Source: CAYIYO01 sp964367715 (lineage in GTDB: Bacteria; Chlamydiota; Chlamydiia; Chlamydiales; Criblamydiaceae). Taken from it: a stretch of 37,205 nucleotides of DNA. The notes under the pieces are model-generated. The model was given only the letters and a program-made list of their open reading frames with translations, searched no databases and was not told the DNA's origin. Of this stretch, positions 1 to 7,833 are shown one piece after another. Made by a program: the position numbers and the translations under genes. Within the stretch, counting starts at the first letter, position 1. Each line of letters opens with the position of its first letter. Location of the stretch: assembly GCA_964367715.1 (NCBI GenBank), contig CAYIYO010000016.1:1-37205 (forward strand), written 5' to 3'.

Positions 1-1
1 C

Positions 2-24
2 TATACACAAGTGAATTCAAGATT
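2..24. repeat. Copy 1 of the TATACACAAGTG dispersed repeat (partial)
   Basis: TATACACAAGTGAA followed by TTCAAGAT is seen here. It matches the left arm of the copies at 4728, 26020 and 37088 with small differences. It lies 13 bases beyond the nifU-like stop codon, so on the minus strand it is directly downstream of that gene. The copy may be truncated by the window edge, and no partner arm is visible. Confidence 0.6.
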
Positions 25-37
25 TTGTAACTATTAA

Positions 38-835
38 TTATTCCGGATAAGGGGTGTCAAACTCAAGGTCGGGGGTAACGACAATATCAGGATGCACCTT
101 ATTGCGTAGTGTTTGTTGGATGTATGACAAGGTGGTCCCCACAGAAGAGTAACAGCTGGTACACGACCCTTGGTAACTAATAACAACTTCTTTGCTTTGG
201 AGAAAATTTAATACAGTGATGCCTCCTCCATCCAAAGCAATATAAGGGCGCACGTCTTCGTCTAGTACTTTTTCAATCACGGCAATTTGCTGCACTAAAG
301 TCAAATCAAACCATCCGGGATAGCCGCCTACAAGGACTTCTCCACCGCCCAAGGGGACCGGAGGAGCGATGTAAGCGACTGGCAGAGGCAAGTCGGTGCA
401 TTGAGAAGCGGCTGCATCGATTCCTTCTAATACCAGATTGAGATGCAAAAAAGTTTCTTTTGGAAAAGCCGGTTCATTGGGTTTATCGCGGACATGGCGA
501 TCGATAAGATCTGTAGAGAGACGGCGCGCTTGATCATAGTTTTTTCCTACACAAAGATCGCATGCTGCTTCTAAGGCTCCGATCAAGGCCGATTGTCCAA
601 ACACTTGGTACTTGGCGTCGATGATCGTTCCATCTTCTTTGTCGACCAGCCAATAAAGGCGAAAAGCATTGCCGTCTTGAACATTTCCTTGGGATGCTTC
701 GATGTGACGGACACCGCGCTCATCGGATTCTTCTTTTGTGAAAAATCCACTGTTGCGTGGCTTGTCAATCACTGCCTGTAATTTTCGACTGTATTGGCTC
801 CATGGAAATGCTTCAATAAATGCAGGAATACCCAT
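38..835 (-). CDS. nifU: NifU-like protein: degenerate IscU domain plus intact Nfu domain
   Basis: 265 aa. Residues about 25-145 resemble the IscU/NifU-N scaffold domain (NAFRLYWLVDKEDGTIIDAK, then YQVFGQSALIGALEAA). Residues about 180-250 are a NifU C-terminal (Nfu) domain with CTSC at 225-228. In Fe-S scaffolds three cysteines (CGD, GCG, HCS) hold the cluster. Here the equivalent positions read DGN (54-56), GQS (80-82) and HLN (131-133), so all three IscU ligands are gone and only the Nfu CxxC pair remains. The start ATG overlaps the nifS-like stop by one base (TAATG), which indicates translational coupling. The likely role is Nfu-type Fe-S carrier, with the N-domain kept for structure or protein binding. 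The family is sure; scaffold activity is doubtful. Confidence 0.85.
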   Translation of the reverse strand: MGIPAFIEAFPWSQYSRKLQAVIDKPRNSGFFTKEESDERGVRHIEASQGNVQDGNAFRLYWLVDKEDGTIIDAKYQVFGQSALIGALEAACDLCVGKNYDQARRLSTDLIDRHVRDKPNEPAFPKETFLHLNLVLEGIDAAASQCTDLPLPVAYIAPPVPLGGGEVLVGGYPGWFDLTLVQQIAVIEKVLDEDVRPYIALDGGGITVLNFLQSKEVVISYQGSCTSCYSSVGTTLSYIQQTLRNKVHPDIVVTPDLEFDTPYPE

Positions 836-1998
836 TATTTCACCAATTGTTCTGAAAGTTTTCGAAGACGCTGTGCACTGCTAGTAATAATAGCGATGGC
901 ACATGTGATTTCCTCTTCTTTAGTCTCTCTTGAAAGACTAAAGCTAAGAGTAGTTGCTGCAATTTTTTTGTCGACACCGGCAGCGGAGAGGACGAGTCCT
1001 ATTTGTTGGAAACTTCCCCCGCCAATATTCGCATAGACACCATTTTTATTTAAAAGGTAGAGCAATGCTTCATTTGAGACGCCGGGAAAAGCGATGGCAG
1101 TGACATTGGGAATACGTTCTTCATTTGGATAGAAAACGATCGCATCAGGAAAGCCTTCGATAATGCCATCTTCGAGCTTATTTCGTAGGCGCGCGACTTC
1201 TGTTCCAACATAATCGCGGGCTTCGATCGTCTCTTTGGCGGCTTCTCCGAGAGCGACAAGGTTAGCCACGCTAAAGCTTCCTGCACGCCTTCCTCCTTGT
1301 TCGATTCCTCCGATAAGGAAAGGGCTGCAGCGGACGCCTTCTTTAATCCATAGGCCACCTGTGCCTTTTGGCGCATGAAGATGATCCCCATTAAATGTCA
1401 GGAAGCTGGCCCCTAATTCTTCTGAATTGAAATAAAGTTTTCCTAATGCATGCGTGATATCAAGATGTAAAGGAACGCCGCGTTCTTTGCAGATCGCTGC
1501 GATTTCTGCGACGGGATTAATCACTCCTGTCAGCCCATTGACCCAAGAGAGGGAAACAAGTGCGGTCCGCGGAGTCATCGCGGCGATGATGGCATCGGGG
1601 GTGATTTTTCCTTCTTTATTGGGAGAGACCATTTTGCCGGAGCAGCTCAACTCTTCTAAGCGACCAATGGCCATAATAGAGGGGGCTTCATCGATCGCAG
1701 AGGTGATAAAATGGTTTCTTCCCGAATGCATGGTGAGATCGAAGTAGGCCGCTTGGATGGCGTGGTTCACTGCTTCTGCTCCTGAGCTTGTGAAGACGAA
1801 ATGGTCCTTCTCTTTGGCTCCGATCATCGAATAAATTGCTTTTAATGCGTCTTCCATCGCCGGATAAAGCTCTTGTCCGCATGCGTGAGGAGCGGAGGAA
1901 ACGCCCCATTTATCGGATAAAAAGGGCAGTAATTTGCTAATTGCACGCTCGGAGGGGCGCGTTGTCATGCTGTTGTCTAGGTAAATGCCGTTTGCCAT
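835..1998 (-). CDS. nifS: NifS/IscS-family protein lacking catalytic residues (probable pseudoenzyme)
   Basis: 387 aa, normal length for a class V aminotransferase-fold cysteine desulfurase, with the full fold recognisable: GIYLDNSMTTRP at 4-15, FTSSGAEAVNHAI at 69-81, HLDITHALGK at 178-187, APKGTGGLWI at 209-218 and GGRRAGSF at 235-242. Active enzymes make persulfide from cysteine using a PLP-binding Lys in SGHK and a Cys in the SGSAC loop. Here SGHK is replaced by NGDH (203-206), the Cys loop reads NIGGGSFQQ (324-332), and the His that stacks on PLP (IscS His104) aligns with Glu104. Asp180, which contacts the PLP ring nitrogen, remains. Located between gpmA (9-base gap) and nifU. Desulfurase activity is very unlikely; a binding or regulatory role is inferred. 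Confidence 0.85.
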   Translation of the reverse strand: MANGIYLDNSMTTRPSERAISKLLPFLSDKWGVSSAPHACGQELYPAMEDALKAIYSMIGAKEKDHFVFTSSGAEAVNHAIQAAYFDLTMHSGRNHFITSAIDEAPSIMAIGRLEELSCSGKMVSPNKEGKITPDAIIAAMTPRTALVSLSWVNGLTGVINPVAEIAAICKERGVPLHLDITHALGKLYFNSEELGASFLTFNGDHLHAPKGTGGLWIKEGVRCSPFLIGGIEQGGRRAGSFSVANLVALGEAAKETIEARDYVGTEVARLRNKLEDGIIEGFPDAIVFYPNEERIPNVTAIAFPGVSNEALLYLLNKNGVYANIGGGSFQQIGLVLSAAGVDKKIAATTLSFSLSRETKEEEITCAIAIITSSAQRLRKLSEQLVK

Positions 1999-2007
1999 AT
2001 GTATTCT

Positions 2008-2709
2008 TTATGAATTTGTATTTAAAGTATTGAGGTCGATGCGAGTAAAGGTTCCTTGCTTAAATTGATAAACAATCGCTTCTCCTGTTGCAATTTCTAA
2101 GTTGATGACTTCTTCTCTACTTAGGCCTTCCAATGCCATCACGATCGAACGTAACGAGTTGCCGTGGGCTGAAATGAAGACATGTTTTCCATCGCGTAGA
2201 TAGGGAACGATTGTTTCTTCAAAGTAAGGGATGGCGCGGGCAGCAGTCATTTCCAAGCTTTCCCCTTCCGGAGGTGCAATATCATAGCTGCGTCGCCAGA
2301 GTTTCACTTGTTCGACACCATATTTTTCTGCCGTCTCGACCTTGTTTAGACCTTGCAACATCCCATACATCCGCTCGTTGAGCTGCCAGGCACAATGGAC
2401 AGGAATCGTCTCTTTTGCGGCTTCTTTGCTATGGATTTGTCCCCATTCCTGGAGTTTACCTTCCCCTTCGTGGAGAATCACTGGAACTTTTCCAGAGTGG
2501 TGGTGCTGCATTGCAATCATTAATGTCATCTGCGCACGCATAAGGGTTGAGGTAAAGATAACATCGATGGGAAGGTTGCAGATTTGCTCGCCACCTTTCA
2601 TTGCTTCGGCAATTCCTTTATCGGAAAGAGGGATATCGACCCATCCGGTAAAAAGATTTTTTTTATTCCAAACGGATTCTCCGTGACGCATTAAAATTAA
2701 AATAGTCAT
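2008..2709 (-). CDS. gpmA: 2,3-bisphosphoglycerate-dependent phosphoglycerate mutase
   Basis: 233 aa. Interconverts 3- and 2-phosphoglycerate in cytosolic glycolysis/gluconeogenesis through a phosphohistidine. The N-terminal LILMRHGESVWNKKNLFTGW carries the RHGE phosphohistidine motif, NERMYGMLQGLNK matches the family substrate-site segment (usually NERHYG; here the first His position is Met), and SAHGNSLR near the C-terminus holds the second catalytic His. The length is slightly short of the 250-residue E. coli form, as in chlamydial members. An AGGAG ribosome site precedes the ATG by about 10 bases. First gene of the gpmA-nifS-nifU run, diverging from the pseudouridine synthase; the same order occurs in C. 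trachomatis (pgmA, nifS, nifU; recalled). Confidence 0.95.
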   Translation of the reverse strand: MTILILMRHGESVWNKKNLFTGWVDIPLSDKGIAEAMKGGEQICNLPIDVIFTSTLMRAQMTLMIAMQHHHSGKVPVILHEGEGKLQEWGQIHSKEAAKETIPVHCAWQLNERMYGMLQGLNKVETAEKYGVEQVKLWRRSYDIAPPEGESLEMTAARAIPYFEETIVPYLRDGKHVFISAHGNSLRSIVMALEGLSREEVINLEIATGEAIVYQFKQGTFTRIDLNTLNTNS

Positions 2710-2793
2710 TTACCATTCTCTCCTGATAGAAATCCCATATAAAATAAAACTATACTCTATTTGGACAAATTTTCGATAGCACGGATCTATGCG

Positions 2794-2822
2794 TTGCTTT
2801 TTTCGTAAAAATCCCTTACTAT
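2794..2822 (+). promoter_or_regulatory. Putative sigma-66/70 promoter of the pseudouridine synthase operon
   Basis: TTGCTT (2794-2799) and TACTAT (2817-2822) are separated by 17 bases, close to the TTGACA/TATAAT consensus. The predicted start is near 2829, giving a leader of about 28 bases before the ATG at 2857. It lies in the divergent gap from gpmA. Read by eye only. Confidence 0.5.
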
Positions 2823-2856
2823 AGACAACTTAGTAATCACAAATATAAGTTTTAAA

Positions 2857-3576
2857 ATGAAAAAACGTTTAAGTAAATATTTAGCTGAAGCCGGTATCGC
2901 CTCACGACGCGCCTGTGAAGAGCTCATTTTCGCGGGAAGAATTCGAGTTAATGGCCGCACTGTTCTCGAACAAACGCTGGTCGGCCATGAAGATGAGATC
3001 GAAGTCGATGGAGAGCTGATCGGAAGAGCACCAGAAAAGGTCTACTACATTCTCAATAAACCTAGAGGTGTGATCTGTAGCCACGAGCAACGCTACTATC
3101 CAAAACGCGTGGTGGATATGTTTGGTCCGGAAGCAAGCCGCTTATTTACTGTGGGACGCCTCGATAAAGACACCTCTGGATTAATCCTTGTGACCAATGA
3201 CGGCCACTTTGCACAGCGTGTGATCCACCCTTCCGCAAATATCCAAAAAGAATACATAGGAAAAGTCCATCGTGACCTCAACGCAGACCATTTGAAGATC
3301 ATTTCAGAAGGAACGTGGGTGGAAGGAGTGATGGTTAAGCCGGTTAAAGTCGTCAAAATGCGCCGCAATACCGTTAAAGTTGTCGTCAGTGAAGGAAAAA
3401 AACGCGAAGTGCGTCATTTGCTAGAAAACGCGGACTTGGAAGTGCTCGAATTGAAGCGGACACGTATTGGTGGATTGATCCTTGGCGTTTTAGAGACTGG
3501 TGCGTTCCGTTCTCTCTCAGCAAAAGAAATGGAAGCGATTTTCCATAGAGGAGAAAATGTCAATGAAAAGACCTAA
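2857..3576 (+). CDS. RsuA/RluB-family rRNA pseudouridine synthase
   Basis: 239 aa. Converts a uridine of ribosomal RNA to pseudouridine. An N-terminal S4 RNA-binding domain (KRLSKYLAEAGIASRRACEE, residues 3-22, to about 60) is followed by the synthase domain with GRLDKDTSGLILVTNDG (about 100-116), whose Asp is the catalytic nucleophile, and KKREVRHLL, typical of this family. The length lies between RsuA and RluB, and the target (16S or 23S) cannot be decided from sequence alone. The C. trachomatis counterpart beside pgmA is a predicted pseudouridine synthase (recalled as CT723). The downstream gene begins inside its 3' end, so the two are probably one operon. Confidence 0.9.
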   Translation: MKKRLSKYLAEAGIASRRACEELIFAGRIRVNGRTVLEQTLVGHEDEIEVDGELIGRAPEKVYYILNKPRGVICSHEQRYYPKRVVDMFGPEASRLFTVGRLDKDTSGLILVTNDGHFAQRVIHPSANIQKEYIGKVHRDLNADHLKIISEGTWVEGVMVKPVKVVKMRRNTVKVVVSEGKKREVRHLLENADLEVLELKRTRIGGLILGVLETGAFRSLSAKEMEAIFHRGENVNEKT

Positions 3577-4717
3577 GAAGCTCGATCTTGATATGAATAC
3601 AATCATGGAGTTGCTCATTAACCAATGGCGCCGCCTCCATAAATTATCCGGTCCTAGTGATAGCTTGCAGACCCGTGAATTTCGTGGTGTTGTTGCCGGT
3701 GTAAAAGCGATTATGGACAATCCATATCTCTTAGATAAAGACTATTTTGCTGACAAAGATATTTTGGGTGCGCATTTATTGTATCAGTGGGTGGAGCATT
3801 ATCAAGAGGCTTTTTGCTTAATGGGCGAGCTTCCGACTGCTCCCGAACGTGTCTTGGACATCTGCAGTGGATCTGCCCCTTTTGCTTTTGCGGCGTTACG
3901 ACACGGAGCAAACGAAGCCTTTGCGATTGACCGCAGCACCATGGCATTGGAGTATGGAGCAGAAGTGGCGGGACGTTATGGGATGACCCTTGCGATACGC
4001 AAATGGGAAGGACCACATGCGCCTATTCCTGTGGAAGGCCAATTTGATTTAATTACTGTGGCACACTGTATTGCAGAATTATTTCCTACAAGCAAAGAAA
4101 AATGGGAAGAAAAAGAAAGTGCATTTATCAATTCCTTGCTGAAGCGCTTAACTCCAAATGGACATTTATTATTGGTAGAAAGCTCTCTTCCTTTTGCTAA
4201 TCAGCGTATGCTTGCCTTGCGTAACACGCTTGTCGAGCGTGGAATTCCTGTACAGGCTCCGTGTGTGTGGAAGGGCGAATGCCCTGCCTTAAAAGCAAAA
4301 AGTGCATGCTATGCCCAGCGCGAGATGGTATGGCCACAGTTATTTAAAGATTTACAGCGTGCAGGAAAGATCAATCAAGGCTCATTGAAAATGAGTTATT
4401 TGATCCTTCGTCAACCGACTGCAGGCTGGCCAGTATTGCCTAAAGAACCGGTTTATCGGGTGATCAGTCCAGGATTGGAAGGCCATTATGGCAAAGAGTA
4501 CTACTTGTGCGGAACCGACGGTAAAAAAAGATTTGGATCTAACCTCACCACACAGCCAAAGACCTCAAAAGCATTTGATTATTTAAAGCGTGGGGAACTA
4601 ATTTCTTTTGAAGGTGCACGCGAAACTTCTTATACGATTGATGTTGTCGAGGGAACTACCTTGACGATAGAGGCTGCTTGCAATAAGCCTCTGCCTACAG
4701 TGAAAGATGACAATTAG
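3563..4717 (+). CDS. Rsm22/METTL17-like small-subunit methyltransferase with Cys cluster
   Basis: 384 aa from the chosen start. A SAM-binding Rossmann core is seen in RVLDICSGSAPFAFAALRHG followed by AFAIDRS and FDLITVAHCIAELFP. The C-terminal half has the Rsm22 signature PCVWKGECPALK...SACYAQREMVWP, then KMSYLILRQ and later YYLCGTDGK: four Cys that match the ligands of the [4Fe-4S] site described in METTL17/Rsm22. These proteins assist assembly of, or methylate, the small ribosomal subunit. ATGs at 3557 and 3563 are both in frame; the AGAGGAG at 3547-3553 is 3 and 9 bases from them, so 3563 is preferred. It overlaps the pseudouridine synthase by 14 bases. The next element is the repeat at 4728. 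Confidence 0.75.
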   Translation: MKRPKKLDLDMNTIMELLINQWRRLHKLSGPSDSLQTREFRGVVAGVKAIMDNPYLLDKDYFADKDILGAHLLYQWVEHYQEAFCLMGELPTAPERVLDICSGSAPFAFAALRHGANEAFAIDRSTMALEYGAEVAGRYGMTLAIRKWEGPHAPIPVEGQFDLITVAHCIAELFPTSKEKWEEKESAFINSLLKRLTPNGHLLLVESSLPFANQRMLALRNTLVERGIPVQAPCVWKGECPALKAKSACYAQREMVWPQLFKDLQRAGKINQGSLKMSYLILRQPTAGWPVLPKEPVYRVISPGLEGHYGKEYYLCGTDGKKRFGSNLTTQPKTSKAFDYLKRGELISFEGARETSYTIDVVEGTTLTIEAACNKPLPTVKDDN

Positions 4718-4727
4718 TTTTGTACAT

Positions 4728-4867
4728 TATACACAAGTGAAATCAAGAATCGGTTTTTGAATNNNNNNNNNNNNNNNNNNNNNNNNNNNNNNNNNNNNNN
4801 NNNNNNNNNNNNNNNNNNNNNNNNNNNNNNNNNNNNNNNNNNNNNNNNNNNNNNNNNNNNNNGTATA
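4728..4867. repeat. Copy 2 of the TATACACAAGTG inverted repeat, interrupted by the gap
   Basis: The 35 bases at 4728-4762 are identical to 37088-37122 (TATACACAAGTGAAATCAAG, then AATCGGTTTTTGAAT). The N-run begins exactly there. The first bases after the gap, GTATA at 4863-4867, match the last bases of the right arm (CTTGTGTATA). The copy begins 10 bases after the Rsm22-like stop codon. That the repeat spans the gap is an inference. Confidence 0.65.
4763..4862. other. Assembly gap (100 N)
   Basis: Exactly 100 N, the conventional placeholder for a gap of unknown length. It sits within a dispersed inverted repeat, which explains why the assembly broke here. Promoter or 5' sequence for the following gene may be missing. 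Confidence 0.98.
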
Positions 4868-4894
4868 ATTGCATTCATTAATGCGAAAGAACTG

Positions 4895-6613
4895 ATGATG
4901 AACAACGCTTCTACTCCAACTTCTTCCCCTTCTTACGATATGGCTCCCGCATTGGAAGCCGCTTTGACGACCCTAGAGCGATTCAGTGCAAATAAGCCCT
5001 CTCTTCCTCTGCGTACAAGTATTCGACGCATTAAATCATTCGTTAAAGAAGTTTTTTTTCAAAAAAAAACCGTCGACCAAGAAATGATTGCGCTTCAGCA
5101 TGCAATCGAAACGCTCACAAACTATTATCCTTTAATAGAAAAATGGCAGGCGGGGCTTCCTCGCGAACGTGCACTAGCACAGCGCGTGCTAACGATCATT
5201 GGCGACTATAACGGTTCTCTCGAAAGAAGATGCGATATAAATAAATCAGGCATTTTCTCACTCATATTCAAAAGATCAAAAAAAAATTTAACATCACCGA
5301 TAAAACTAAAAACTCCTCTTTTTTCAGCAAAAGTGCTCGACCCTTCTATTGCTGCGTTGTCTTTTCAACCATATAAAAAAACGGCCACACTATCGACGCA
5401 AGAAAAAGACATGTTTATTATGAAAGGAATTACCCTTTCTACCACAGAAAATGTGCAACAGGTGGATCTTAAAGAAACGCCGATTGAAATCGTTGAGGAA
5501 TCAGAAGAAGTCATTCGCTGCATGCAAGTGATTGTTCCTCTTCCTGGAGAGGTCATTATAGTCAAAGGTGCATTCCGGAGAATGCAGGAAGGGCGCAGCA
5601 TTCCGATTCAAGATAGTTTTCAATTGTCTTCGACAGCAGCGCAGACAGCATATCCGCATGCGATGCAACATAATGGATGGACGTTTGGCAATGACTTAAT
5701 TCCGAAATACCCTCACCGCCTCGATAAATTGAACGAAATTGCCTTGTTGCTTGATAGAAAAAGAGTGGCGGCATGCGAGCTTTTGCCCCAAGGAGCGCTA
5801 AATAGAAGAGCGAAGGTGCTCCTAAACAATCGACGTGGGATGTTTAATTCTAATAAAAAGGAGCTCTTAGGCCTACATCGCACTCTGCTCGATGCTTTTC
5901 TCCGTGCTGCACCGGAGGCATTACTTCCACCAAATGTAAAAAATATACTAGATACGTTTTATACTCTTATCAGCGGAGAAGAAAATTGCTATGAACTTCT
6001 TTGTACCACCTTTGAAACACTGAGTACAACAGGTGTGGTTCTTCCTTACCAACTGGTCCAAGAGCATCGCTTAAATACTCCTACTTTCCAGCAAGACATA
6101 CAAGAAAAAGGAGCGCAACTTCTTTACAACATGCTTAGAGATGCTGCTACATTCAATCGTGCGCGTCTTCTCCAAAGATCGACTCCGTTAGAAAAAGGGA
6201 TTTATTCCTTCATACAAACGGTAGGACCTGTGTTTTCTGCTCCCGCACATACACTCTTACTTCAGGAATTTTCTGAAATTTTATTATTTAATCCGCCGCT
6301 ACTCAACGAATTTGAAAGAAAGGTACAAGCCGCGGTCTATATGCAGCTACTGGATTTCCTAAAAGAGCTTGAAGCAATGCCGACAAAAGAAGAAACACTT
6401 CCGATGATGCGCACACAACTTCAAAAAGGGGCAGCACTCATGAAAGAAAATATCCTACCCTCACTCTACGAATCGCTATTGAATGAATTGGAAGAGTACT
6501 ATTCTAGCCGTTATCATTCGCGCCAAGGGCTTGTGGAACGCGCTCTTCTTTCGCATACCATGCCAACCGCTGCGTGGCAATCAAACATAAAACAACTCCC
6601 AAAATCATCGTAG
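4895..6613 (+). CDS. Hypothetical protein, possibly 5'-incomplete
   Basis: 572 aa from the first ATG after the gap (MMNNASTPTSSPSYDMAPAL). I do not recognise a family. The reading frame is open back into the N-run, so the true start could lie in the gap; a Ser/Thr/Pro-rich N-terminus is compatible with either a natural start or a type III secreted protein (weak inference). The rest is mainly charged and helical, with Leu-rich segments in the C-terminal half and no clear membrane span or signal peptide. The last 110 bases overlap the convergent MFS gene in antisense. A lineage-specific protein is likely. Confidence 0.65.
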   Translation: MMNNASTPTSSPSYDMAPALEAALTTLERFSANKPSLPLRTSIRRIKSFVKEVFFQKKTVDQEMIALQHAIETLTNYYPLIEKWQAGLPRERALAQRVLTIIGDYNGSLERRCDINKSGIFSLIFKRSKKNLTSPIKLKTPLFSAKVLDPSIAALSFQPYKKTATLSTQEKDMFIMKGITLSTTENVQQVDLKETPIEIVEESEEVIRCMQVIVPLPGEVIIVKGAFRRMQEGRSIPIQDSFQLSSTAAQTAYPHAMQHNGWTFGNDLIPKYPHRLDKLNEIALLLDRKRVAACELLPQGALNRRAKVLLNNRRGMFNSNKKELLGLHRTLLDAFLRAAPEALLPPNVKNILDTFYTLISGEENCYELLCTTFETLSTTGVVLPYQLVQEHRLNTPTFQQDIQEKGAQLLYNMLRDAATFNRARLLQRSTPLEKGIYSFIQTVGPVFSAPAHTLLLQEFSEILLFNPPLLNEFERKVQAAVYMQLLDFLKELEAMPTKEETLPMMRTQLQKGAALMKENILPSLYESLLNELEEYYSSRYHSRQGLVERALLSHTMPTAAWQSNIKQLPKSS

Positions 6614-7742
6614 AAGACGCTCCCCAATAGGTACAAAGAAGACTTCCTATCCACGGCGCTACGGCACCGCGGATTCCCACTGTTGCCACATTCACACTTG
6701 TATAAAGCGAACTATCTTCTTCTCGAGAAAAAATAGGGCCCGACATATTCCAACTCAAAGAACTTCCTGCCTGCATGACTCCATAGAAAAGATACCCACA
6801 ATAGAGCCACATCAAGCCGTAAGGGGCGAGCATCATACAAATAGGAAATAATGTTGCCAATGCCGTCACCCAGGCCGTCAAACGAAAAATCTCTCCTTTA
6901 CTCACCCACCGTGCCCATAGCGGCGATGTCAATGCATAGCCAATCCCCTTGCAGGTTGTCAACGCAATGGCAAATTCCATATAGGACAAATTAAGCACAT
7001 CGACAAAAAAGACGGGCAACGCGGGCTGCATCACCATCAATCCCGATCCTCCCAACATGAATCCTATCTGAAAACGAGTAAAATCAGGTCGGCTCTTCAA
7101 TAAAGTAATCACGCCTTTCCAAGGAGTGACAACCGCTTCCTTAAATGTAAATGGAATTTTCTCTATCGACTGCTCATCATTTAGAGAAATATCTTTCTGG
7201 AAAAAGATGGCTCCCAAAGAAAGCAGTGCAGCCACAGGAAAAATCCATCTCCACGCCTCAAAATATCCATCCAAAAGAAAACCTAACACAAAAGGAAGAA
7301 GCGCATCTCCGACATATCCCAGCATAGATCCAAAAGCAAATACGCGTTCACGGGCAGGTCCCGGAATATTTCTTTTTAAGAGTTCCATCCACGCCGGCTG
7401 CGCTCCACGCGAGAGCATCATATGGAATCCAAACGCTAAAATAAAAAACCAGATATGATCTATCCACGGAAAGAAAAAGAAGGGAAGGTGGCGGAGGATC
7501 CCTCCCCAGACGACATTCGACCGTAAGCGGTCATGTCGTTTATGAATCAACGCACTCCAATAGACAGAAAATAAAGAGGAAAGGGGCTTTAGGGCAATGA
7601 CAACGGCTAATTCGAAAGGTGTCGCATGCAAGTCTTTATACAAAATAAATGGAAGCATATTGAAGATCGCCCAAAAGGGCGTATCCAATACTCGGGTCCA
7701 CAAAAATGCACGTCGCGTCGTATTAAATTCAATATTTTCCAT
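6504..7742 (-). CDS. MFS transporter, substrate unknown
   Basis: 412 aa with about 12 hydrophobic segments in two halves, e.g. VLDTPFWAIFNMLPFILYKD near the N-terminus, WFFILAFGFHMMLSRGAQPA, LMWLYCGYLFYGVMQAGSSL and STMILGVVLCLIATQRLAWY as the last span. A plain inner-membrane major facilitator; no motif points to a substrate. The frame extends upstream to a TTG at 7784, but the ATG at 7742 (MENIEFNTTRRAF) starts where MFS N-termini normally do, so it is preferred; neither has a good ribosome site. The 3' end runs 110 bases into the convergent hypothetical gene, covering the last 36 codons including part of the final span, so the overlap looks genuine. Confidence 0.85.
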   Translation of the reverse strand: MENIEFNTTRRAFLWTRVLDTPFWAIFNMLPFILYKDLHATPFELAVVIALKPLSSLFSVYWSALIHKRHDRLRSNVVWGGILRHLPFFFFPWIDHIWFFILAFGFHMMLSRGAQPAWMELLKRNIPGPARERVFAFGSMLGYVGDALLPFVLGFLLDGYFEAWRWIFPVAALLSLGAIFFQKDISLNDEQSIEKIPFTFKEAVVTPWKGVITLLKSRPDFTRFQIGFMLGGSGLMVMQPALPVFFVDVLNLSYMEFAIALTTCKGIGYALTSPLWARWVSKGEIFRLTAWVTALATLFPICMMLAPYGLMWLYCGYLFYGVMQAGSSLSWNMSGPIFSREEDSSLYTSVNVATVGIRGAVAPWIGSLLCTYWGASSTMILGVVLCLIATQRLAWYAKEERVPQALGANDNG

Positions 7743-7833
7743 CACATCAATGATTTTACCAAGAATGTCCCTTTTATGGGACAAGAAAAGAAGATTTTGA
7801 TTGAAGCAAGCAAAAAATTATTTTATTTTTAAA

